Part shown: positions 9,559 through 20,000 of the stretch, in pieces | Position numbering within the stretch: position 1 is the first letter of the stretch | How the letters are laid out: every line of letters starts with the position of its first letter | Source: Nemertoderma westbladi | Lineage: Eukaryota; Xenacoelomorpha; Nemertodermatida; Nemertodermatidae | Length of the DNA stretch: 26,980 bases | Direction of reading: 5' to 3' | Assembly: GCA_032718475.1 (NCBI GenBank) | Contig: JAUCBJ010006795.1 | Location: forward strand, 1 to 26,980 | The notes under the pieces: model-generated | Seen by the model: only the letters and a program-made list of their open reading frames with translations | The model's database searches: none | What the model was told of the DNA's origin: nothing | Position numbers and translations under genes: made by a program

Positions 9559-9908
9559 CAGAACGACAGGTTGATTAATGGAACCACTACGCTAAGGCTC
9601 ACTCACTTCGTGGCTCGCCCCACAGTAGAAAACAGTAGGTAGGCCTGCGCTACTGTTAGTAATGTGTTGTATTATTATTAGGTTATTTAATGTGTTGATA
9701 ACAGAATTAATATAATATTTAATAATTGCTCCCGTAACTTGAAACCTGGGTAAATATATTATATTTAATGGTCAAATATTTTCCCATTTGTGTTTTTTAT
9801 ATTAATTGTTTATACCGGTACTGTATAATACAGGCTTATTCATTATTTGATCTTCACTAAACATTTTTTTAAATATCAATAAGTGAATTAAATAATAAAG
9901 CTCTAGAC
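9559..9908. other. Upstream region of GHITM-like gene 2
   Basis: AT-rich, with one TAGGCCTG palindrome variant near 9640. No promoter motif can be assigned with confidence. Confidence 0.4.
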
Positions 9909-10592
9909 ATGGCAGATGATCCGGAACCCCGCCGACTGGGGTCTGCCCGCCCACTGTTTGCGATATACTTGTATTTGATTGGCGGGTTGACCATAACAAT
10001 GGCAACTTATATACTTATAAAGTCCAGTGAAGGCTGTATTTTAGTTAAAACAAAGAAATTATGGATTTTAGTACCAGTCTTGTGTTTTCTCACTTATAAA
10101 CTCCCCTATAGACCTGGCATTTGTAAGAAACAAGCAGCTTGGTTTGTTTATTGCGTCGCTTGCGGCATTCACATAACCTTTACCCACACACAGGATGCCT
10201 CAACCCGAGCCCTTATAAGGGCTGCATTGTCTACCTCCGGGCTGTTCACTAGTGTCTCCATTGTTGGTATAATCGCCCCTGCTAATATATTCAAACACTT
10301 CTGGGTAACCCTCGCAACGTCGGTGTGTTTACGGGTCGTCGCTTGGGTTACTATCGACAGAATTGGAATTGGGTTTGATTTCCCAACGGAATTAATCATA
10401 TACTCTGGGATGATTCTCTACTTTACTCAAAGCGCCATAGGAAATACTGCGGATAAACCGGACCGCGGAGAAGTCGAGAGGTCGGATGCGGGAATACCCG
10501 AGTTCGATCCAATAAACAGCAGCCTTGGTACCCAATACTTTGTGTTATTAATTTTTATTGGCTTTCTACCCCAATCTGCTAACTCTTTCTGA
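9909..10592 (+). CDS. GHITM/TMBIM5-like multi-pass membrane protein, intronless copy 2
   Basis: A 227-residue paralogue of the protein at 2987, about 40% identical by eye. Hydrophobic segments lie at about 15-37, 51-66, 76-92, 101-124, 129-148, 161-179 and 208-221. Conserved blocks are KKQAAWFVYCVACG (73-86), LIRAALSTSGLF with GIIAPANIF (102-128), YSGMILYFTQSAIG (165-178) and FDPINSSLG (199-207). The last is the GHITM-family YDPIN block. As in copy 1, the usual Asp in the LYDTQ motif is Phe (172), while the Asp of DPIN (200) remains. The ATG has G at -3 and +4. There is no intron, no obvious mitochondrial presequence, and no frame damage, so selection is likely to be acting. It converges with SNW1, their stops 261 bp apart. 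A role in ion handling in an internal membrane is inferred from the family only. Confidence 0.75.
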   Translation: MADDPEPRRLGSARPLFAIYLYLIGGLTITMATYILIKSSEGCILVKTKKLWILVPVLCFLTYKLPYRPGICKKQAAWFVYCVACGIHITFTHTQDASTRALIRAALSTSGLFTSVSIVGIIAPANIFKHFWVTLATSVCLRVVAWVTIDRIGIGFDFPTELIIYSGMILYFTQSAIGNTADKPDRGEVERSDAGIPEFDPINSSLGTQYFVLLIFIGFLPQSANSF

Positions 10593-10647
10593 CCAATCGT
10601 TGCCCATTTATGTAACAAATTGTTGATACTAATGAATATGAGACTCG

Positions 10648-10653
10648 TTTATT
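10648..10653 (-). promoter_or_regulatory. Candidate poly(A) signal of SNW1
   Basis: AATAAA on the minus strand, about 200 nt beyond the SNW1 stop codon. It lies close to the end of the convergent GHITM-like gene 2. Confidence 0.5.
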
Positions 10654-10853
10654 ATTGAGCCAGGGATGGCCTCTCTATATGGGTAATGCACTGTGAGCAG
10701 TAACTATAATTACTGGCGACAAGTTGAATTGGTTTCTGCGATAAAAGTTAAAAATATATTATGATATAAAATACACCAGAAATTAACTATTAACATTTCA
10801 TCGTAGCGCATAAATACTTTCAGTTTAATGAAACAGATAAGTGCGGTTAGAGT

Positions 10854-11064
10854 TTATTTTTTCCGTTTAGTTCTCTCGTAGTCTCGGGACCCGGATGGAA
10901 CCCCCACCGTTTCGGCACCCCGTTTCGTTCCCTTCTTCGCCTCTGTGAGAAACTTATCCAAACCGAAGGGATCCTCGTCGCCGTCGCGTTGGAACTGCAC
11001 CGGACCGGAACGAGGAACGGTATCGGAACGGTCGGTCCCCGAGAATTCTTTGTCCGGAACGAAC
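10854..11064 (-). CDS. SNW1: SNW1 exon 5 (last coding exon)
   Basis: Acceptor TTGTGTTCCAG precedes 11064. Encodes FVPDKEFSGTDR, GPVQFQRDGDEDPFGLDKFL and a basic tail ending YERTKRKK before TAA at 10856-10854. This is the expected SKIP C-terminus. Confidence 0.93.
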
Positions 11065-14000
11065 CTGGAACACAACAATCATGTTGACATCATGAACTAA
11101 CTCCCATTTGTCTAGGGTTTCGATTGCTGAGACAAGAAGTAAACCCAGAAATAACAAATGTATGTGTACTGTGTAGGCTGGCATTTTTATTAGGGTATTA
11201 TTACATTCAAGCTGAAAATCTACAACATAAACGCCCCCACTCGTACCACTTCATTTGGAACGCCTTCCCCGAATAAACGCCGATTGGCAATTTATAAACT
11301 TAAATGCCCAGGCTCTTATTCGAGTACTACTAGGATCGGCATGCTGCATTGCAGCTGCATTTTTAAGAATGCTGTGCCGACTTGTCGACAAAATTGCGCC
11401 GCCACAACTCCCTATCACCCGTGACATTTGCTAGATCATCCGCATCTTCAAGGCCAGTGTCCTTTAAGATGCGTCTCAAGAAAGTCATGGGCTGTCCACC
11501 ATGCTTATTCACTCCATGAGGCTGCCAAAGTACAAGATTATGCACTGGCTGGTCCTCACGGCGAAAGCAATGTCCTGCAAAGCGGAGGCGATTTTGTTCT
11601 AGTGTCAAGCTAGGGGGAACCAATGAGACACCTCCAATGTTATATAGTGTCTGGTTGGAGATGTGTGCATTGTACTTGACACAATGAACCCGGCGTAGCA
11701 TTCTTGTGAATGTGCCATCCAGAGATTAGGTGTCCTCAGCAGTTAGAGCCCAGCATGGACTCCCGTAGAGGAGTACTGGAACTACTGCTGTTCTAAATAA
11801 TCAGACCTCAAGTTTCCGATTAATTATCGGTGACTTCCAAATCCTGGAAAGCCTATCAAGGCTGCACATGCCTTTCCCTTACGTATTCGAAGATCCCAGG
11901 TAACAGAAGTCGTCCACATGCTCAAGCATACCATCCTTTGAGCTTATGCTCATCCGATCAGAGACTTGCTGAGGACTTTCAAAGTTAACTGTCAAAATTT
12001 TGGTCTTTCTGGAGTTAATAAAAAGACCAACACTAGAAGCAGCATGTTCTAATGAGCTGAGGAGCCGTTGGGCTCCCTCTAATGATTCTGAGAGTACTCC
12101 TAAGTCATCAGCAAAGTCTAGATCAGTTAGGTACTTGGCAGGATTTCCTCGACTTTTGGAGCCAGTAGGTGGAGTTGTCATCACCCCATCATCATTATGA
12201 TGATCTAAGGACATCCGTAGAACATAGTCAACCACAATAATGAACAAGAATGGTGCAAGTGTGTCTCCTTGGAGGACGCCCCATAATACTTCAAATGGTT
12301 CTGTGTTACCGTCAATAGTAGACACAAATGTTGTCGAACCATCGTATACTGATCTGATTGCTGCAATAATTTCATCAGGAATCCCATATAATGAAAGTAT
12401 GCTGAACATACGTGAGCGAGAGACTGAATCAAAGGCCTTGAAGAAGTCAACAAAGATAACAGCCAGATGCCTGTCTTTCTTTTTTGATAATTCTTCAATT
12501 ATCCTTCTAAGTGCCAAAATGGGCTCCATGGTCCCACGACCTTTACGGAACCCATTCTGATTTCCACGGAGCAGTCTCTCAATGGGATCGCTGATGCGAT
12601 TTAATAGAATTGTATCGCATAGCTTTGTAGCAATCGAGATCAATGAGATTCCCCGAAAAGAACCATAGAGTGTTAGGTTGCCCTTCTTGGGAACTGGCAC
12701 CAACTTATTTGTTTTCATTTCTTCTGGGACTCTTGTTGTTCGGTACATGTCTACTATGATGGCATAGATGAGCTTTAAACACTCCGGTATTTTAAAGACC
12801 TCGGGGGGAACACCATTTACTCCACTGGCACGATTGGTCTTAATGCTCTTTGCAGCAGCCTTCACTCCTGCAAAGGAGATATCGCCAATGGGAATATCTG
12901 GGAGTACAGACTCAGACACTTTTACTTCTATAAACTTATCAGGCAATACCCTGTCATTATTGAGGAGCTTTTCAAAGTGGGCTTTCCAACCATTGAGGCG
13001 AACAGCTGGTGATTCAGCCTTAACCTTGGTGGTTGATTGGCTTTGGTGGTTGGGGGGTGCTTTTTTACCGAGTCAGCTCTCGGGGCAAATACCACACCCT
13101 GGTTTGCCATTCCACAGGGTGGGTGTCGCAATGGAGTCAGATATGAGGCCCATCACCCATATCTACTCTGGCGTACATGACCCACCATTGGCTGTTGCAG
13201 CTCATCTGCTGGGTCATGCCCTGTACCCTTGCTGCCAGGTGCAGGTCGCAGTGAAGTGCCCAGAGTGGACATGAGAACACTCTACTCCTGACCAGCCATT
13301 GCTAGATAACCATCTGCCTGGCCAGGCCATATACCCCTGCAGCCAAGTATATGGGTCCTTAATCCAGGACCAAGGGCATCCTTATCCCAGAACGAAGGGG
13401 GTCCTAGTTACAGGACCAGATTTGCCCTAGTAAGAGGGTCTATGCAGCTACAGGTGGCACCTCCTTTATGCTGCATGGAGGTGGCAAGTTTTCTTGATCA
13501 ATGACCTAGATTACCTGACCTGACTTGAATAGTAAATACGAGTAAATGCGGTATTATATTACGCAATAATTTTTCCGGTTTATGCTTCGCCCACCTTTTA
13601 GTCTGCATCAGTTTATCGAGGTCGTCCCCGTACATATCCTTATCGACATCGCGCGACGGCCGATATAAGTTGCTGGCCACATCGCCGCCCTGCCGCCACG
13701 GCTGACTGTAAACATTGTAAGCCTCATCCTCGCCGCCGGCGAACCCCGAGTCCATCCCTTTGGACTGGTTGAAGAGTCGCTGGTCGAACAACCCGTCTCC
13801 GCTGGTCGCCGTGTGCGTCGCCGGCATTCCCAACGCGATCTGCTCACTCACGTCCCGCTCGCGTTCCCGCTGGGCCCGACTCCGACGCTCCCCCGTTCCG
13901 CGCCCTATGTTCCGATCCCGCTGGCGTTCCCGATGCCGTTCGTCCCGCAGTTTATCGCGTTCCTCAACCCCGCCATCCTCTCCCCCGCCACCCCGGTTCG

Positions 14001-17000
14001 ATACCGTCGCAGTTCGGATTCCCGCCCTTTCTTCCCGCGCTTTCTGCGCCAATTGTCGGAGATTCTCTTCTTTCTTCTCTTTCTCCTTTGACGCCATCTT
14101 GCGCTCGAGTTGCGCACGCATCTCAACTGCTTCTCTCGCTTTTCGATCGGCGATGTACAATGATTCTGCGAGTTTAGCGAAGTTCTCGTTTATATGAACG
14201 CTCTGTAAACCTAAGAGATAAAGTGTCTCGTTTATATGAACGCTCTGTAAACCTAAGAGATAAAGTGTCTCGTTTATATGAACGCTCTGTAAACCTAAGA
14301 GATAAAGTGTCTCGTTTATATGAACGCTCTGTAAACCTAAGAAATAAAGTGTCTCGTTTATATGAACGCTCTGTAAACCTAAGAGATAAAGTGTCTCGTT
14401 TATATGAACGCTCTGTAAACCTAAGAGATAAAGTGTCTCGTTTATATGAACGCTCTTTAAACCTAAGAGATAAAGTGTCTCGTTTATATGAACGCTCTGT
14501 AAACCTAAGAGATAAAGTGTCTCGTTTATATGAACGCTCTGTAAACCTAAGAGATAAAGTGTCTCGTTTATATGAACGCTCTGTAAACCTAAGAGATAAA
14601 GTGTCTCGTTTATATGAACGCTCTGTAAACCTAAGAGATAAAGTGTCTCGTTTATATGAACGCTCTGTAAACCTAAGAGATAAAGTGTCTCGTTTATATG
14701 AACGCTCTGTAAACCTAAGAGATAAAGTGTCTCGTTTATATGAACGCTCTGTAAACCTAAGAGATAAAGTGTCCCGTTTATATGAACGCTCTGTAAACCT
14801 AAGAGATAAAGTGTCTCGTTTATATGAACGCTCTGTAAACCTAAGAGATAAAGTGTCTCGTTTATATGAACGCTCTGTAAACCTAAGAGATAAAGTGTCT
14901 CGTTTATATGAACGCTCTGTAAACCTAAGAGATAAAGTGTCTCGTTTATATGAACGCTCTGTAAACCTAAGAGATAAAGTGTCTCGTTTATATGAACGCT
15001 CTGTAAACCTAAGAGATAAAGTGTCTCGTTTATATGAACGCTCTGTAAACCTAAGAGATAAAGTGTCTCGTTTATATGAACGCTCTGTAAACCTAAGAGA
15101 TAAAGTGTCTCGTTTATATGAACGCTCTGTAAACCTAAGAGATAAAGTGTCTCGTTTATATGAACGCTCTGTAAACCTAAGAGATAAAGTGTCTCGTTTA
15201 TATGAACGCTCTGTAAACCTAAGAGATAAAGTGTCTCGTTTATATGAACGCTCTGTAAACCTAAGAGATAAAGTGTCTCGTTTATATGAACGCTCTGTAA
15301 ACCTAAGAGATAAAGTGTCTCGTTTATATGAACGCTCTGTAAACCTAAGAGAACGCTCTGTAAACCAAAGAGATAAAGTGTCTCGTTTATATGAACGCTC
15401 TGTAAACCTAAGAGATAAAGTATCTCGTTTATATGAACGCTCTGTAAACCTAAGAGATAAAGTATCTCGTTTATATGAACGCTCTGTAAACCTAAGAGAT
15501 AAAGTGTCTCGTTTATATGAACGCTCTGTAAACCTAAGAGATAAAGTGTCTCGTTTATATGAACGCTCTGTAAACCTAAGAGATAAAGTGTCTCGTTTAT
15601 ATGAACGCTCTGTAAACCTAAGAGATAAAGTGTCTCGTTTATATGAACGCTCTGTAAACCTAAGAGATAAAGTGTCTCGTTTATATGAACGCTCTGTAAA
15701 CCTAAGAGATAAAGTGTCTCGTTTATATGAACGCTCTGTAAACCTAAGAGATAAAGTGTCTCGTTTATATGAACGCTCTGTAAACCTAAGAGATAAAGTG
15801 TCTCGTTTATATGAACGCTCTGTAAACCTAAGAGATAAAGTGTCTCGTTTATATGAACGCTCTGTAAACCTAAGAGATAAAGTATCTCGTTTATATGAAC
15901 GCTCTGTAAACCTAAGAGATAAAGTGTCTCGTTTATATGAACGCTCTGTAAACCTAAGAGATAAAGTGTCTCGTTTATATGAACGCTCTGTAAACCTAAG
16001 AGATAAAGTGTCTCGTTTATATGAACGCTCTGTAAACCTAAGAGATAAAGTGTCTCGTTTATATGAACGCTCTGTAAACCTAAGAGATAAAGTGTCCCGT
16101 TTATATGAACGCTCTGTAAACCTAAGAGATAAAGTATCTCGTTTATATGAACGCTCTGTAAACCTAAGAGATAAAGTGTCTCGTTTATATGAACGCTCTG
16201 TAAACCTAAGAGATAAAGTATCTCGTTTATATGAACGCTCTGTAAACCTAAGAGATAAAGTATCTCGTTTATATGAACGCTCTGTAAACCTAAGAGATAA
16301 AGTGTCTCGTTTATATGAACGCTCTGTAAACCTAAGAGATAAAGTGTCTCGTTTATATGAACGCTCTGTAAACCTAAGATATAAAGTGTCTCGTTTATAT
16401 GAACGCTCTGTAAACCTAAGAGATAAAGTATCTCGTTTATATGAACGCTCTGTAAACCTAAGAGATAAAGTGTCTCGTTTATATGAACGCTCTGTAAACC
16501 TAAGAGATAAAGTGTCTCGTTTATATGAACGCTCTGTAAACCTAAGAGATAAAGTGTCTCGTTTATATGAACGCTCTGTAAACCTAAGAGATAAAGTATC
16601 TCGTTTATATGAACGCTCTGTAAACCTAAGAGATAAAGTGTCTCGTTTATATGAACGCTCTGTAAACCTAAGAGATAAAGTGTCCCGTTTATATGAACGC
16701 TCTGTAAACCTAAGAGATAAAGTGTCTCGTTTATATGAACGCTCTGTAAACCTAAGAGATAAAGTGTCTCGTTTATATGAACGCTCTGTAAACCTAAGAG
16801 ATAAAGTGTCTCGTTTATATGAACGCTCTGTAAACCTAAGAGATAAAGTGTCTCGTTTATATGAACGCTCTGTAAACCTAAGAGATAAAGTGTCTCGTTT
16901 ATATGAACGCTCTGTAAACCTAAGAGATAAAGTGTCTCGTTTATATGAACGCTCTGTAAACCTAAGAGATAAAGTATCTCGTTTATATGAACGCTCTGTA

Positions 17001-20000
17001 AACCTAAGAGATAAAGTGTCTCGTTTATATGAACGCTCTGTAAACCTAAGAGATAAAGTGTCTCGTTTATATGAACGCTCTGTAAACCTAAGAGATAAAG
17101 TGTCTCGTTTATATGAACGCTCTGTAAACCTAAGAGATAAAGTGTCTCGTTTATATGAACGCTCTGTAAACCTAAGAGATAAAGTGTCTCGTTTATATGA
17201 ACGCTCTGTAAACCTAAGAGATAAAGTGTCTCGTTTATATGAACGCTCTGTAAACCTAAGAGATAAAGTGTCTCGTTTATATGAACGCTCTGTAAACCTA
17301 AGAGATAAAGTGTCTCGTTTATATGAACGCTCTGTAAACCTAAGAGATAAAGTGTCTCGTTTATATGAACGCTCTGTAAACCTAAGAGATAAAGTGTCTC
17401 GTTTATATGAACGCTCTGTAAACCTAAGAGATAAAGTGTCTCGTTTATATGAACGCTCTGTAAACCTAAGAGATAAAGTATCTCGTTTATATGAACGCTC
17501 TGTAAACCTAAGAGATAAAGTGTCTCGTTTATATGAACGCTCTGTAAACCTAAGAGATAAAGTGTCTCGTTTATATGAACGCTCTGTAAACCTAAGAGAT
17601 AAAGTATCTCGTTTATATGAACGCTCTGTAAACCTAAGAGATAAAGTGTCTCGTTTATATGAACGCTCTGTAAACCTAAGAGATAAAGTGTCTCGTTTAT
17701 ATGAACGCTCTGTAAACCTAAGAGATAAAGTATCTCGTTTATATGAACGCTCTGTAAACCTAAGAGATAAAGTGTCTCGTTTATATGAACGCTCTGTAAA
17801 CCTAAGAGATAAAGTGTCTCGTTTATATGAACGCTCTGTAAACCTAAGAGATAAAGTATCTCGTTTATATGAACGCTCTGTAAACCTAAGAGATAAAGTG
17901 TCTCGTTTATATGAACGCTCTGTAAACCTAAGAGATAAAGTGTCTCGTTTATATGAACGCTCTGTAAACCTAAGAGATAAAGTGTCTCGTTTATATGAAC
18001 GCTCTGTAAACCTAAGAGATAAAGTATCTCGTTTATATGAACGCTCTGTAAACCTAAGAGATAAAGTATCTCGTTTATATGAACGCTCTGTAAACCTAAG
18101 AGATAAAGTATCTCGTTTATATGAACGCTCTGTAAACCTAAGAGATAAAGTGTCTCGTTTATATGAACGCTCTGTAAACCTAAGAGATAAAGTGTATCGT
18201 TTATATGAACGCTCTGTAAACCTAAGAGATAAAGTATCTCGTTTATATGAACGCTCTGTAAACCTAAGAGATAAAGTGTCTCGTTTATATGAACGCTCTG
18301 TAAACCTAAGAGATAAAGTGTCTCGTTTATATGAACGCTCTGTAAACCTAAGAGATAAAGTATCTCGTTTATATGAACGCTCTGTAAACCTAAGAGATAA
18401 AGTGTCTCGTTTATATGAACGCTCTGTAAACCTAAGAGATAAAGTGTCTCGTTTATATGAACGCTCTGTAAACCTAAGAGATAAAGTGTCTCGTTTATAT
18501 GAACGCTCTGTAAACCTAAGAGATAAAGTATCTCGTTTATATGAACGCTCTGTAAACCTAAGAGATAAAGTGTCTCGTTTATATGAACGCTCTGTAAACC
18601 TAAGAGATAAAGTGTCTCGTTTATATGAACGCTCTGTAAACCTAAGAGATAAAGTATCTCGTTTATATGAACGCTCTGTAAACCTAAGAGATAAAGTATC
18701 TCGTTTATATGAACGCTCTGTAAACCTAAGAGATAAAGTGTCTCGTTTATATGAACGCTCTGTAAACCTAAGAGATAAAGTGTCTCGTTTATATGAACGC
18801 TCTGTAAACCTAAGAGATAAAGTATCTCGTTTATATGAACGCTCTGTAAACCTAAGAGATAAAGTGTCTCGTTTATATGAACGCTCTGTAAACCTAAGAG
18901 ATAAAGTGTCTCGTTTATATGAACGCTCTGTAAACCTAAGAGATAAAGTATCTCGTTTATATGAACGCTCTGTAAACCTAAGAGATAAAGTATCTCGTTT
19001 ATATGAACGCTCTGTAAACCTAAGAGATAAAGTGTCTCGTTTATATGAACGCTCTGTAAACCTAAGAGATAAAGTGTCTCGTTTATATGAACGCTCTGTA
19101 AACCTAAGAGATAAAGTGTCCCGTTTATATGAACGCTCTGTAAACCTAAGAGATAAAGTGTCTCGTTTATATGAACGCTCTGTAAACCTAAGAGATAAAG
19201 TGTCTCGTTTATATGAACGCTCTGTAAACCTAAGAGATAAAGTGTCTCGTTTATATGAACGCTCTGTAAACCTAAGAGATAAAGTGTCTCGTTTATATGA
19301 ACGCTCTGTAAACCTAAGAGATAAAGTATCTCGTTTATATGAACGCTCTGTAAACCTAAGAGATAAAGTATCTCGTTTATATGAACGCTCTGTAAACCTA
19401 AGAGATAAAGTGTCTCGTTTATATGAACGCTCTGTAAACCTAAGAAAGTGTCTCGTTTATATGAACGCTCTGTAAACCTAAGAGATAAAGTGTCTCGTTT
19501 ATATGAACGCTCTGTAAACCTAAGAGATAAAGTGTCTCGTTTATATGAACGCTCTGTAAACCTAAGAGATAAAGTGTCTCGTTTATATGAACGCTCTGTG
19601 AACCTAAGAGATAAAGTGTCTCGTTTATATGAACGCTCTGTAAACCTAAGAGATAAAGTGTCTCGTTTATATGAACGCTCTGTAAACCTAAGAGATAAAG
19701 TGTCTCGTTTATATGAACGCTCTGTGAACCTAAGAGATAAAGTGTCTCGTTTATATGAACGCTCTGTAAACCTAAGAGATAAAGTGTCTCGTTTATATGA
19801 ACGCTCTGTAAACCTAAGAGATAAAGTGTCTCGTTTATATGAACGCTCTGTAAACCTAAGAGATAAAGTGTCTCGTTTATATGAACGCTCTGTAAACCTA
19901 AGAGATAAAGTGTCTCGTTTATATGAACGCTCTGTGAACCTAAGAGATAAAGTGTCTCGTTTATATGAACGCTCTGTAAACCTAAGAGATAAAGTGTCTC

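Noticed and set aside
13760-14197. Plus-strand open frame rich in Arg and Ser opposite SNW1 exon 4
   Set aside because: It is antisense of the highly charged, GC-rich SNW1 coding region. Composition explains the open frame.
14223-19475. A 1750-codon open frame on the plus strand made of the 14-residue repeat SRLYERSVNLRDKV
   Set aside because: It is the antisense of the SNW1-derived 42-bp array. A unit divisible by three without stops keeps this frame open automatically. There is no non-repeat domain, and a start ATG occurs in every unit.
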